DNA of 64,000 nucleotides from Pyropia yezoensis (Eukaryota; Rhodophyta; Bangiophyceae; Bangiales; Bangiaceae): NCBI GenBank assembly GCA_009829735.1, contig CM020619.1, forward strand, positions 6,154,083 through 6,218,082, read 5' to 3'. The number at the start of each line of letters is the position of its first letter. Position 1 is the stretch's first letter. A model generated the notes under the pieces. It had not been told where the DNA came from. It saw only the letters and a list, made by a program, of their open reading frames with translations, and did no database searches. A program made the position numbers and the translations under genes. This document shows, one piece after another, positions 20,230 through 31,609 of the stretch.

Positions 20230-21430
20230 GGAAAAAAGCGGGCTACGAATTTGGAAGTAGCCCTCAGCAATGGAAATTTGAGGATATCTGTCAGCGAACG
20301 ATCTCAGCTACAACCGGCGCTTCAGCCACAAGAGTCCTCCGTTGACAGACATACGCACCTGTTTTCAACCCAGTCGTTGCCGCGAGCCCTTTTCATGGTC
20401 GATTGCGCTTTATCGGCAACCAGGCCATGTTCTCTATGTGCAACGCGTGCCCTTGCCAGTGATAGACGCTCCGAAAAGCACTCGATAGTGACATCTCAAT
20501 TTTTTTTCTCCCCCCCGTGGGACGACCACAGAACCGCCACATAAAAAACTCGAGCGTCAGGTGTGAAGCTCTTGAGTTGCGCTGTTGTCTAGAATGCGCG
20601 GCGTAGCTCGGTCATTTTGGCTTCATGAAGCTTTTTTGAAGGAAGGATGGGGGTGGCCAATATGCCTTATTGTAGACACACCTTTAGGCACTCCTTTCAC
20701 ACACTGGACGGGGCGCTGCGCCACGTGGCGGCTCGAACGAAGTGGACCTACTCCTCCCTGCGGTCAGCCTACCACCGCTAGCGCCGCGGATACGACAAGC
20801 GGCATTAGCAGCACCTGCCCAGCGCCGAGCAGGATACCGTCTTGGTCTCAGTTGCTCAGGCGTTCAGTATGAACATTGTGGCGCTTTCAATCGCCCAGTG
20901 TAAATATTAGCCCCCTACATTCCTCGCCTGCTGCCTAGGGAATCTATACTGGGACATTTCCCTACCATGAATTACAGCCAACTCCTCTCATGACGTACCA
21001 ACTACCACGTAATCGTTTAAACGCCGAGACCCTGCAGTGCAATCTGGACATCTGCGACTGCGTGACATTTCACCTGGCAGAAGTCGGCTGGCCGCGCATA
21101 TCCCGCAATCGACTGCCCGACACCCTGGCACGGACTGCCCGACACCCCGGCACACGTGTCGAAATCCCGGCCCAAATACACGAGAGCACTCTCGACCTCG
21201 GCCCGCGAGCTCGAGAGCGCTCTCGACAGGTCGGGCCAAAGGCCAACGTTCAATACCAGCCATCTGGTGTCGCACTTTCGCGCGCACGCCCGCCACGCAT
21301 TGATTCTGGCCTTCCGGTGCTGCCCCGGGGAGCACCGGAAAAATTCATGCTCTGGGGCACCCTGGGTGCCCCACCATTGGTATATTGTCGGTGAGTGTGA
21401 GCGTCTTCGGGGACTTGGAGGGGGGGACTG
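20230..21430. other. no supported gene
   Basis: Only short open frames without known motifs. Around 21110-21240 there is local repetition (two ACTGCCCGACACCC copies, and CACGAGAGCACTCTCG followed by a GAGAGCGCTCTC palindrome). A CTGGGGCACCCTGGGTGCC stem-like motif lies at about 21351-21370. These are simple local repeats with no assigned role. Confidence 0.4.
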
Positions 21431-21431
21431 A

Positions 21432-21809
21432 TGTTGTATAAGTGTTGTGCTCTAAAATAGAATGAAGTAAGACCGACCGGCCAGCCGAGGGGAAAGGGGA
21501 GACTATCGCAGAAATAGCAAGGAAGACAAGCCTTTTCCAACAGAGGAACCGATGAGGGCCGAGCCCACCGAGGACGGCGGACAGGGTAACCTCGGGTTTA
21601 AATACAATATAGAACCGCCGGTCGAAAGACCTGAACGATCACCATGAGATCGATCGATAAAAGCGCAAATTGACAGATAAATAATATAGACAGATATACA
21701 ATGCGAAAGTAGTCCCCCAAAAAGCGAACCACAGGCACCACAAGTTGTGATGCCCGTCAAGGGTGCTACTTGCGATCGAATAAAATGTAAGCATGACGAA
21801 TATGCCACA
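21432..21809 (-). repeat. candidate solo or truncated LTR (378 bp)
   Basis: Read on the minus strand it starts TGTGGCATATTC and ends TATACAACA. It is preceded by a G-rich tract (CTTGGGGGGTA), as expected of a polypurine tract, and has an internal TATTTAAA box followed by a GC-rich stretch. The start resembles the TGTGGCAGTATT start of element B. No partner LTR, no target duplication and no PBS were found, so the call is structural only. Confidence 0.4.
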
Positions 21810-22299
21810 TACCCCCCAAGTCAGATTCGAGCCGTCCGCGGCCAGGTCACACCGTGTGTGGACGGAAGATAACGCGTCCACAGGCAGGTCAGGCCGTGAG
21901 GGCCAATGAAATGCTAAACAAGCGGTGCGGATGCACTCGGCGGGGGTTGCCCACAGGCAGGGGCGGATCAACTGAGGGGTCCTCCCCTAGTGGGCGGGAC
22001 AGGCGCGTGGTAGTGCACGGGCACGCGCGGGCGTTGCTTTTAAAGGGTCGCGCCTGGTCGGGCATGGGCATCCAGCGCCGACGGCACCACAGTTGGCCTC
22101 AGCTGAAGCCACCGTTCCCATCGTGGTCGTCGCCGTCTTGGCTACGACCGGTGGATCGTCAGGGGGTGGAGCCAATTGGCACGCACTCCCGTGTTCTTTT
22201 CTGGATCATTGTTTGCCTGGTGGCATAGTGTGGTGGAGAAGTGTAGCCCCAGTGTGGCGTGTTCGGCTCACCAGCCTTTATTGTTCTTTTACCAGCCCA

Positions 22300-24780
22300 A
22301 GAGGGGCGGCGCGGCAGCGGCGTCGGTGGCGGCGGCCAAGGCGGCGACGACGCGGGCGGCGGCCAAAGTGGCGCGGACGCGGGCGGCGGCCAAAGTCAAT
22401 GGCTCAACCGGCGTCGGGGGGTCGCTCGGCGGAAGGGGTGGGGTATGCCCTTTCCCGCACGCGCCCGTTCTTTGAGAACCCAGCGGCGTCCGACATGGAC
22501 GATGGAACTCCGGTGGTGGCGGAGGGCACTTTTATCGAAGCGGCTAAGTACAACCGCCGAAAGGCGTTGCGACGTATAAGTGAGGCCCTTTAGCCAATGC
22601 TCCCTATTTTGGTGGATACGTACGCCGCGGCTGATAGCCCCAACTGGGATGGCCAGCGTGTGCGCGTCGTCGACGGGGACCCTGGCTTTGGCAAGCAGGG
22701 CCGCCAGCGCCGCACCTATGAGGTGTTGTCGTACTGCAACGAGTTGTTGCGCTACGGGGCGCCACTGCATAAGTAACACGTACTACTGTATCAGTGTGCG
22801 TTGCATTTCTCCGTTGCGGGCAGCAAGACCTTTGAGGTCGCAGCCAACAACTTTGTGCGTTTGCGCCGTTTTTGGCCAGATGCGGTGTTTCTGGTGCGTC
22901 CGTTAGTGAGCCGCTTGGACGTGCCATTTGCACAGGAACAGGATATAGAGGATTACCTCGAATCGCTTGCCGACTGGGCCAACGACCCGGACGAGGAGCT
23001 CCGTACGGAGTATGCCCCGGGGGCAATAATGCTTATCAACCCCTTTCGGGCACCGACGGTGACGGCCATCTCGCGTCGGATTACCGACAAGCGGTACTTG
23101 GACCGTCGTGGCAAGTTGGCCAACGCGTGGTCGTCGGGCAAGACCCGCGCCAACTTGTCGTATGACCTGACGCATTGGTTGGCGAAGACGCCTAGTTGGT
23201 GGCCCGATCTCGACTTTGAGGTTGAGCCGTGTCACGCCCTTTTTTATGTGGCGACACATTAGTCCCATACGGACAACCCGGCGTAAAGCCTCTTCTTTGA
23301 CGAGGTATGTTTTAACATACTGGCGAGGTGGATCTATGCTTTGGAGCACGCGGGGCTGTGGTGTTTTCTCAACTCTATGGTTGTGGGTTGGATGGACCGC
23401 CTTCCGAAGGAAACGTTGGAGGACAACCCTGGTGGCTTGAATCGTGGCATCCTGTACGGCAAGATGCGCGAAGCGCACGACGTGTTCCCCTGGCGGGCGG
23501 TGGCTATGGACATTGTCCACCGTACTCAACGAGAGCAGGCCCGCGTAGTCAAGGTCACGTTTGACCGCGCGGCTCAGTGCGGCTTTGTGCTACGCCATCC
23601 TTGTAAGGATTTTGACTTGCGCCCGTCCCCGGAGGTACCGGTTGGTCCGTTGAGTTCCCAGGCTAGTGCGCTAGCGAGCCAAGCGGTGGCAGCCAGTAGG
23701 CCCACGGTGGGGTAGGCGCGGGCTGTTTAGCCAGTGGCAACGGCGTCCCTTCCGGCTTCCAGCCGTTCGCGGCGCCATGGTCGCCCGACGCGGTCGTCTA
23801 GGGAGGTGATGTGGCCTTCGGCCTAGGCACGGAACGCTGCCGTGGCATTGTTTGGGGAGACGTGAGTAGCGTCTATGGACGGACGCGAGGTACCGCGTTG
23901 GGGCTGTGCCGCTGGGCTCGCAGCGTCTTGATATAACCAGATTGACGTTTTGAGACGCGCCTTTAGCGATGCCGATGGGCAGAACTTGGCGACGGCCATG
24001 CGGTTGGTGGGGGAGGGTGCGCGGGCAGCGATGGATGCTGGTCGGTCTTTTGACCAGCTCTCACATTAGCTGGCCGCAGCTGCCGTCTGTGACTCGACGA
24101 AGGAGGAAGAAGATGCCGCTGGGGCGTGGCGTTTTGACGTCCAGGCGGTCCTGCGTGGAGTCAATACCGACCACGGGTCGCCGGGGGGCTCACCCCGAGG
24201 GCGTTCCGCTAGGCGTAGCGTGTCACCTGAGCGTTATGACTCTCCGACCCGAGGTCTTTCACCGTTTCGGGCTAGAGCGACTTCGCCGACCACTTCGGTG
24301 CTGGGGCGTCGTACCTCCCGGGAGGGCGACGAGGGTGAGCGGGGCCGTCGCCGTCGTCTTTGGACTCCGTCCTCGACGAGGGGTGATAACTGAAGCGGGG
24401 CTAGTGCTTGCCATTGGACGAGGGGTTGTGGCGACCAATGTCGTGGGGGAGGGTAGTGTTGAGCGTGTGCTTAGTTTACGCTGGGGAAACTCTGACAGCC
24501 AAAGCGACAGGGCTGAGCCTGCACTCAGGTGGCGACGGGTGGCACCTGCGCTGAGGAAACGACGGGAGCGAGCCGCGCACAGGCGACAAAGGATATGGAA
24601 ACCCCAGCAGGCTCCTCCGTGACGTCCGATGCCACACGTGTGGCAAGCGAGGCCTTCATGCGCGCAACTGCATCGCGGGTAAGGAAGACCCCGGCAAAGA
24701 CACAGGCGGCACCGGCGTGGCAGGGCTTGCAATGCTTGCCCGAGAGATGCCCCATAGCGGCGGATTCCCGGGAACTGCTG
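22300..24780 (+). pseudogene. decayed gag-like gene with zinc knuckle
   Basis: One plus frame carries a long coherent protein broken by stops at 22591, about 22774, 23260, 23284 and 23713, with little frameshifting. Readable parts include NPAASDMDDGTPVVAEGTFI, LSYCNELLRYGAPLHK, SVAGSKTFEVAANNFVRLRR, SYDLTHWLAKTPSWWPDLDF and FPWRAVAMDIVHRTQ. After further stops and one frame change, RCHTCGKRGLHARNCIAGKE near 24627-24685 is a CCHC-type knuckle with slightly unusual spacing. A knuckle at the C-terminal end after an Arg/Ser-rich stretch suggests a retroelement gag. No RT or integrase accompanies it. It ends where an LTR of the opposite orientation begins. Confidence 0.5.
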
Positions 24781-25126
24781 TAGCACAATAACAATCAAGG
24801 TCAGTCCACTCTCAAAGAACACTCACCATGGGGGATCAACACACAAGTCACCGGGAGGCCAAGGTTGCTGTCCTTGAAGCGCAGGCCACGGGACCAAGAT
24901 GGGAGCCCAAATGGGAGGGGTTGGTTGTTGGTTCTAACGCCGCCGGCTCCTTCGCCGGCGGCCACCCGCTGATATCCATCGGAGATGCAATCTAACTACC
25001 CCTCACCCGCAATTCCCTCTGCCTAAAGTAGCCCTCGGATACTAAAGCCAAAGTGAACCCGCCGGGCGGTGGGAGTGAGAAAGTGGTCCCCGGGGTACCG
25101 GCGATATATGCAACCATATTGCTACA
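24779..25126 (-). repeat. LTR (348 bp) related to the left-edge element
   Basis: It has the same ends as the LTR at 1172-1534 (TGTAGCA...TGCTACA) and shares long blocks such as GGGAGGCCAAGGTTGCTGTC and GACCAAGATGGGAGCCCAAA. On the minus strand the sequence before it is AAGGGGGGGGATA, a good polypurine tract, so it is a 3' LTR with internal sequence to its right. No matching target duplication or PBS was found, so the element is a truncated remnant. Confidence 0.8.
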
Positions 25127-25143
25127 TATCCCCCCCTTAGATT
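25127..25143 (-). other. polypurine tract of the truncated element
   Basis: The minus-strand reading ends in AAGGGGGGGGATA immediately before the LTR start TGTAGCA. This fixes the orientation and shows that some internal sequence survives to the right. Confidence 0.6.
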
Positions 25144-25200
25144 CGACCTGTCTCGGGTCGAAGGAGACTACTTGGCGTGCGAAGTAGTGGTTGGTGCGAT

Positions 25201-25272
25201 CGATTTCCGAATTGCACGTCGCAATCGATTTCCGAATTGCACGTCGCAATCGATTTCCGAATTGCATGTCGC
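25201..25272. repeat. 25-bp tandem repeat, 2.9 copies
   Basis: The unit CGATTTCCGAATTGCACGTC plus GCAAT repeats at 25201, 25226 and 25251; the last copy has CATGTC for CACGTC. It lies about 60 bp from the polypurine tract, within the surviving internal part of the truncated element. Confidence 0.85.
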
Positions 25273-25672
25273 TTCCAACGGATGTAAGCAGAGGGGTCGC
25301 GAGCTCGTTCTCTTCCGAACGTGACGTGGGGGAATCCCCATTGGATGGCGCGTCCTGACTGGCGGTCAGCCTTTTCTGCGGTGCAGGTTGCGTGGCAGTG
25401 CTGCCGCTGGTGGCCGGAGCCTTCCCGCGGGTGGCTGCGCGGGGGTGGGCGTGAGGCCACGCGGGCGTTCCCGCCGGGGCAGGGCGTGGCCGGCGCAGTT
25501 CCGCGCTTGGTTGCCTGGAGAGAGGGGGGAGACGAGCATATACAAGCGGTCCACCCCTTCGTAGGTATGGGGATCATACGGTTATCCGCCTGTTGGGCTG
25601 TCGTGCATTCCCGTTCGGACGTCGGGTCGCTGCGGTGCCTACGTGCTCCGGGTCGTTATGGGGTGATCCCCG

Positions 25673-27000
25673 GTGTCTAACCCTCGTGCTGACGCCGAGG
25701 TGCTGGGGGAGGAGGAGGAGGTGACCGGGGGTGACCCCGTTCTCGCGGCGGCGGCGGTGGCCGCCGATCTCGTTGGCAGCTCGTCGGACGACGACGTCCC
25801 CTTGGCGGCGGGGCGTCCCGCGCCCGCCGTGTCTGGCTCCCCGGCTGGGAGTGGCGGGGATGCGATGGTCGTCACCAAGCCGGGTCCGGCTGCGGCTGGG
25901 GTGGGCAAGGGCAAGGCCCGCGGCAAGGCGGTGGATGGCGTCAAAAAACCTACTCCGGGGCGGAGCAAGGCGCACGCGGTGGACACCCGGCGCGAGGACG
26001 CGGCCGGGGCGGCAAGACCCGCAGCGGCGCAGGGCGGCGGACTAGGCGGATCGGCCTCGGGCGCGGCGTCAGGAGCCCGGCGCGTTGGCGCGGCGGGAGT
26101 GGCAAGACCCGCGGCGGCGGAGGGCGGCGGCCCGGGCGGATCGGCCTCGGGCGTGGCGGCCGGGGCTCGGCGCGTTTGCGCGGCGGGGGTGGCAAAGCCC
26201 GCGGCGGCGGAGGGCGGAGGTCCGGATGGACCGGTTCCGGCGGGTTCCCGCAGCGAGGGGGACGCCGCCGTCCTCGGCGGCGGGGTCGGGGTTGTGTCAC
26301 CGGTGGGAGCTGGGAGGGCGGTAGCCAGTGCTGCGGACCCGGGGGTTGTTGATCCCTCGAGCGTGGCGTCTTCCGTGGCCTCCGCGGCTGCGGCGGCTGC
26401 GACCGTGGCCGGCTCCGGCGGGGTCGGTGGTCTCCCCTCTTCGGTGCTGCCCCCGGGTGCGTCATCGCCCGGGGGCAGCGCGGCTATGGGGGTGGATGGT
26501 GGGGGAGCCCCCATCGCCGGTCGCCGAAAGTTGCTTCCACCTGTTCTCCGGTTGCCCAGGGTGACAGATGGCGCTGGAGGGGGGGCGTCGGCGGCAACGC
26601 CTGCTCGGGGTGACGGAGGGTCGCCCCTCAGTGCCTGGGCGGCCTCCGTGAGTGGAGTGGTGACTCCCCTGTTACCGGGGCCGGCTCGAGTTGTGCCGTT
26701 CGGCGGGCGGCGGGCGGCCGAACCGGTTTCCCCGTTCGGTGCAGGGCGGGCGGCCGATCTACCTCGGTCGCTGCCGGACTTGGTGGCGGCGGTGCGGTTA
26801 CTTCCGCTACCCCCTGCCGTTGGAGCCAACGGGCAGTGGGTGCGTGATGGACCCCCCCACGAGGACTTCGGGAGTGACGACGAGGTGCCCCTCCGAGGGT
26901 TTCCTCGCGGTGGGGGCACGCGCCGCCAAGGGCGGTGGCGCTCCGCCCCTCTGCCGCCGCCGCGGCCCCCGCTGCGGGTGGGCGGGTGCAGCCGCGCGGC
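25673..27000 (+). CDS. Ala/Gly/Pro-rich ORF of unknown function
   Basis: The frame opens with MSNPRADAEVLGEEEEV (the first codon at 25673 is GTG, so the true start is unsure). It contains an acidic/Ser stretch (SSSDDDVPLA), basic GKGKARGKAVDGVKK, then three tandem copies of a ~30-residue unit of the type AAGVARPAAAEGGGPGGSAS (nt about 26005-26240). The frame stays open to 27787, overlapping the start of the multicopper oxidase in another frame, so its true end is unknown; I cut it where low-complexity text takes over. The style resembles gag N-termini of this genome, but no capsid or knuckle motif is present. It may be a truncated retroelement gene or a chance ORF. Confidence 0.35.
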
Positions 27001-27200
27001 GGGCGGCGCCCGCCTGACGACGGGAGCTCTGACTCACCCCCCTTGGTGCTTCCCCCGCGTGTGCGCGCCCGCGCACCCCCGCCGGCGGTCGCTGCCGTGG
27101 CGCGCCCGACTGCTGCTGGTGCGTTGCTTTGCCGTGTCTTGCTTCCTCCACCATCCCCCCAACGCCCTCTTCCCCTCCCCCCCCCCCCTCACCGACAGGC

Positions 27201-29832
27201 ATGGCCATCCTCTACCGGGTGGACACGTCGCGCGCCCCCCCGCCCCCCCCCCTCCGCGGCGTCCGCCGCCACTACTACCTCGCCGCCGAGCAAATCGAGT
27301 GGGACTACACCGCGAGGGACGGCGGCGTCAATGCGTGTACGGGGGAGCCCTACACCCCCGCAGAGGTGGCGTTTGTGTCTCCGCCCATGGCGGCAGGTCG
27401 GCGGCGGCGGCAGCTGCCAGCCGCCGCCGCCGCTGTCGCCGCGGTGGCGGCGGGCGCGACGCCCCTCCCCCGGGCTGCCTATGTCAAGACCGTCTACGTG
27501 GCCTACACGGACGCGTCCTTTACGGTGCGGGCGCCCCCCCCCGCCGGGGCGGCGGCGGCGGGGATCCCCGCGGGCCTGGGCGGCCCGCTCCTTACGGCCA
27601 CCGTTGGCGACACGGTGGTGGTGACGCTGCTCAACGGCGGGGGCACCCTGGACGGCACCCCGCATCCCATCTCCATCCACCCCCACGGGCTGCGGTACGA
27701 AAAGGCCGCGGAGGGCGCCGCCTACGCCGACGGCACGTCCGGGCCTGGACGCGGCCGACGACGCGGTTACGGTGGGCGACCGGGTGACGGTCGAGTGGGG
27801 GGTGCCAGACCGGTCGGGGCCGGGGCCCGCCGAGGCCGGCGCGGCGGCGGCGGGGGGGGGAAGGTGTGGCCCCTCCACTCGCACGTTGCCGAGGTGGCCG
27901 ACACGGCCGCGGGGCTCTTTGGGGTGCTCGTCGTCTACCCGCGGGGGCCGCCGCCCCCCCCCCCGCCCGCCCCCCCCACCCCCTTTTTTGTCGGCATCAT
28001 TGACGAGACGCTCAGCCTGCACGCGGCGGTCACCCCCCCCCCCCCCCCCCCCCCCGGGGCGTCGGCAGACGACGCCGAGGCGGCGGCGGCGGCGCACATC
28101 AAGTACACCCTCGGGGGCACCCTCTACTGCGCTCCCCCCCCCCCCGCCCCCGGTGGAGGCCCCCCCCCGCGGCCGCTCCTCCCGGGCGTGCCCCTGCGGC
28201 TGGCGGCCTACACGCTCGGCTCAGAGACGGACGTGCACACGCTGCTCGCCGACGGGGCGGCGCCGGCCGGCGGGGTGGGCGCCCCGCCGGGGCCCCTGCC
28301 GGCGCTCTCCTCCACCGTGCCGCTGCTGTCGGGCATGTTCCACGGCGTCACCGTCACCCCCGCGGGGGGGGGGCGGCTGCGCCTCCGCTGCGGCGCGCCG
28401 GGGCACGTGGCCAAGGGCATGGTCGCCGCGTGGCCGGTCGCCGCCGCCCTACCCGCCGCCCGCCCGGCCATTGCCGCGACGGCGGGGGTGGCACGTGACG
28501 GCCGCGGCGGCGGCGGCGGCGCCGGTGGCGGCGATGCCGGTGGCCGCGGTGGCGGTGGCGGCAGGGTGGTCCTGCCGCCGTGGCACACGGGTGGCGGCGG
28601 CAGCGGCGGCGGCAGCGGCGGCGCGACAGGGTCCCCGACGGCCGGGGTGGTCCCGCCGTGGGCGCTCCCCCCCCCCACGGGCGCCCCCCCCCCCCACGCC
28701 TCCGCTCCCCGCACCTACCACCTGGCGGCGTCGCCCGTCGACTGGGACTACGCGCCGCTGCCCGTGGACGCGTGCCCCCCCCCCCCGGGGTCAATGGGAG
28801 TGCCCCCCGGCGGGCGCTCCCGCCATCCACCCGCACCACCTTTCCCGGCAAGGCCGTCTTTCGGCTGACCGGCGCCCCAGGCGCCCCCCCCCCCCGCCTT
28901 CCACGCCTGACCGGCTGGTGGGCCCCCTCCTCCACGCGGTCGCGGGCGAGCTCCTAACGCTGGTGGTGACCAACGGCCTGGCCACCCCCCTGGCCTTGTC
29001 CATCCCCGCCCTCGGCGAGCCCGCCGCCGACGGCGGGCCGCCCGCCCCCCCCGGCGGCACCTGGCGTGCCACGTGGGCGGTGCCGCCCGCGGCGGGCCCC
29101 CGCCCCGGCCGCGGGCGGGTGGGCGCCCACGTGTACGCCGCCGCCGACGGGGCGCCCCGCAGCGGCCTGTTTGGGGTGCTGGCCGTTGTGGCGGCCGCCG
29201 CGGACCTCCTCCCTGACGCCACCGCGCCGGCGGGCGTCCGCGCGGCGGGCGCCGACGACGAGGCCGCCGCGACGCTGCACACCTTTTTCGAGCCCCGCCC
29301 CCGCGCGGCGACTGGTGGCGGCGGCGCCCCGCCGCGGCCGGTCTTTGCCACCGTCTCGGGGCACGTCCACTGCAACGGGCCGCCGCTGGTGGTGCGTCCG
29401 GGGGGGGTCACCCGCCTGTACGTGGCGGCCCTGTCCGACGGCCTCACCCCCGTGGCCGTCGCTGGCGGCGGCGGTGGCGCCGCCAGTGACGGTGGCGGTG
29501 GCGGCGGCGACGGCCGCGGCGGTGGCGGCAGTGACAGCGGCGGTGGGGGCGGCCTGCTGCTGCTCTCCCCCGGTGGCACCGCCGGCGGCGGCACCGCGGA
29601 TGTGGCGGGCGGCAGCGCCTACCCGGGCGGGGTGACGGTGCTCGAGGTGGTGGGAGCGGGGGCGGAGGGGGGGGTGTGGGGCGCCGCCGCCGCCGACGTG
29701 GCGGCGGCGGGCATGCGCGCGCGGGTGTCTGCGGGGGGGGGGCGCCGCGGCGTTGCCACCGCCCCGTGGGCGTCTGCGACCGCCGCCCCCGTGGCGGCGG
29801 CGGCCGCGGCCGCGGCGGCGGCGGTGGTGTGA
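27201..29832 (+). CDS. ceruloplasmin/hephaestin-type multicopper oxidase, frame broken at C/G runs
   Basis: The ATG at 27201 follows a C-run leader. Cupredoxin domain 1 has YYLAAEQIEWDYTARD, YVKTVYVAYTDASF and SIHPHGLRYEKAAEG (first HxH). Domain 2 has VWPLHSHVAEVADTAAGLFG (second HxH), FFVGIIDETLSLHAAV, SETDVHTLLADG and RCGAPGHVAKGM, a Cys-x4-His-x4-Met type-1 copper site. A second half repeats the plan (TYHLAASPVDWDYAPLPVDA, RLVGPLLHAVAGELLTLVV, HTFFEPRP) but lacks obvious copper ligands. Such enzymes oxidise Fe(II) or other substrates with O2. Reading it needs frame changes near 27738, 27855, 28780 and 28890; three of the four fall in long G or C runs. Either assembly error or a pseudogene. 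Confidence 0.8.
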
Positions 29833-29967
29833 GCGCCCCGCGCGCGCTGCGGCAGCGTCTACCTTTAGTAGGCCCACGGACGCCGTGTATAAAAAGTTGT
29901 GTACGAGTCAGAATCAGAGACAAGGACGTCAAGGTCAGTGCCTTTCATCATGACCATGCCGTTGCAG

Positions 29968-31380
29968 TCAGCTCTCAAAAAACACCCTGGCCACCCGCTC
30001 AATGAGCCCCCCACACAGTGGGCAGCCGCCCCCCCCCCCCACCACCCCCGCCGCGCACGCCCCACACAGCACCGCGTGGCCACAGCTGAGCAGCACCACC
30101 GCTGTGTCGGCGTCGCGGCACACCACACACCGCCGCCGGTCGTCGGCGGCGGCGGCGGCGGGGGGCAGCGCCGCGCGGAGCCGCCGGATCTCGGCCCGCG
30201 CGTCGGCAAGCGCCGCCCGCAGCTCCGCAACGTCGCCGGGGGGGAAGGGCGTTGCGGCGAGGCGCACCGCAGCGGCGGCAGCGTCGCCCGCGTCTTCATG
30301 GTCGCCGTCGGCCGCCGCCGCCGCCGCCGCCGCAGTGGCCGCCGCCGCCGCAGTGGCCGACGCGGCCGCCGGTAGCAGCGCGCCCACCCCCGCCGCCGCC
30401 CGCGCGGCGATGCGCGCGTCCATGCAGCGGAGGACGTGGACGGCGCGGGCGCCCACTGCCGCCGCCTCGTGGGCCGACGGCGGCAGGTCGGGGGGGGAGG
30501 ACGGGCCCCCGGCCACCCATCCGCAAAAGGGGCACGGGGGTGCGGGGCCGCCGCTGGCGCCGCCACCGTCGCCGCTGTCGCCGCCGCCATTGCCAGTGGC
30601 GGCCAGCACCAGCCGCGCGCCAGAGGCAAAGGGAGGCGGGGCGACGCCGTTTTCATCACCTTGACGCCCGCCGGCCCCGCCGCCCCTGTCCCCGTCAATG
30701 CCGCCAGGGGCGGCGTCGCCAATGGGCCGCCCGCCTCCCCATTCCGCAGCCACTGGCGATGCGTCGGCCCGCAGGTCGGCGAGGCGGCCATCCCTGTCAA
30801 GGCGGCCCCACAGACGTGCCACCCCCCCGCCATCCGGCAGCAGCTCCGCGCCGTCCCCGCCCCGGAGGCCGACGCTGCCGCCGGCGCCCCCCCCCCCCGG
30901 CACACCCCTCCCCACCCCCCGCACACGTACTCCACACACACCCCCCTCGTCACGCCAGACGCGCACGGACAGGTCGCTAGCGGGGAGCGTCAGCCGGTGG
31001 GCCCGCCCGCCTCGGCCGTGTAGTGCGCCGCGGGTGGTCGGCCAGACCGCCGTGGCATCGACAGAGGGTCCCTCCCTTGCGGCCGCCACAGCCGCCGCCG
31101 TCGCCACCTCTGCTACGGCCGCCGCCGCCACCATCGCCGCCGACGGCGCCGCGTAGAGCCCCCTGATGCCCACCAGCCGGGGCCCCTGGGTGTAGGCCGT
31201 CAGGCCCACGAGGGTGGCGCCCGCTGGCGGCGTGTCGCCAAACGGCGTGTCCCCGCCGCCGCTCCTACTGCTGTCGCCACCGCTGCCGCCCACCACCACC
31301 GCGGCGGCCACCGAAGTGGGCGACAGCGGCGGCTCGTCACCAATAGAGGTTTCCACCGGGGGACACCTTCCATCCCCCAT
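29968..31380 (-). CDS. RING-finger protein, probable E3 ubiquitin ligase
   Basis: Start ATG 31380-31378 (MGDGRCPPVETS), 470 aa; the frame is open upstream to 31608. The C-terminus is a complete C3HC4 RING: CVVCRDADTAVVLLSCGHAV, then CGACAAGV, a Gly run and CPLCGGLIERVARVFF, the arrangement seen in plant and algal C-terminal RING proteins that recruit E2 enzymes. A helical stretch precedes it (DVAELRAALADARAEIRRLR). The middle contains CPFCGWV. The N-terminal half (LTAYTQGPRLVGIRGLYAA, then GRGGRAHRLTLPASDLSVRVW) has a Gly-turn rhythm reminiscent of jacalin-like beta-prism domains; this is tentative. It converges with the multicopper oxidase, stop to stop 135 bp apart. Confidence 0.75.
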   Translation of the reverse strand: MGDGRCPPVETSIGDEPPLSPTSVAAAVVVGGSGGDSSRSGGGDTPFGDTPPAGATLVGLTAYTQGPRLVGIRGLYAAPSAAMVAAAAVAEVATAAAVAAAREGPSVDATAVWPTTRGALHGRGGRAHRLTLPASDLSVRVWRDEGGVCGVRVRGVGRGVPGGGGAGGSVGLRGGDGAELLPDGGGVARLWGRLDRDGRLADLRADASPVAAEWGGGRPIGDAAPGGIDGDRGGGAGGRQGDENGVAPPPFASGARLVLAATGNGGGDSGDGGGASGGPAPPCPFCGWVAGGPSSPPDLPPSAHEAAAVGARAVHVLRCMDARIAARAAAGVGALLPAAASATAAAAATAAAAAAAADGDHEDAGDAAAAAVRLAATPFPPGDVAELRAALADARAEIRRLRAALPPAAAAADDRRRCVVCRDADTAVVLLSCGHAVLCGACAAGVVGGGGGCPLCGGLIERVARVFFES

Positions 31381-31609
31381 AGTTCTACCTGGCGTGCCTC
31401 GCAATGGGTGGGGCACAAGGGGGAGGAAGAGAGGAGCCAACAAGAGAGATTCGTACCGCAGGGAACGCGACTGCCGTGACAGGCGCGGGCCAGGAGGGGG
31501 GGCGCCGCCAGAGAGCGGCGGCGGGGTCGGGGCCGCCCACCGCCGCCAGGATAGAGAGGGGGGATAGGGAGGAACGGGTCTGGAAGAAGAACGAAAGAGT
31601 AGACACAAA

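Noticed and set aside
24779..25126. LTR as the 3' end of the gag-like gene at 22300-24780
   Set aside because: The polypurine tract lies on the other side and in the opposite orientation, so the LTR belongs to sequence on its right.
29884..29895. GTATAAAAAGTT as a TATA box
   Set aside because: It lies between two converging genes (multicopper oxidase and RING protein), where no promoter is expected; probably chance.
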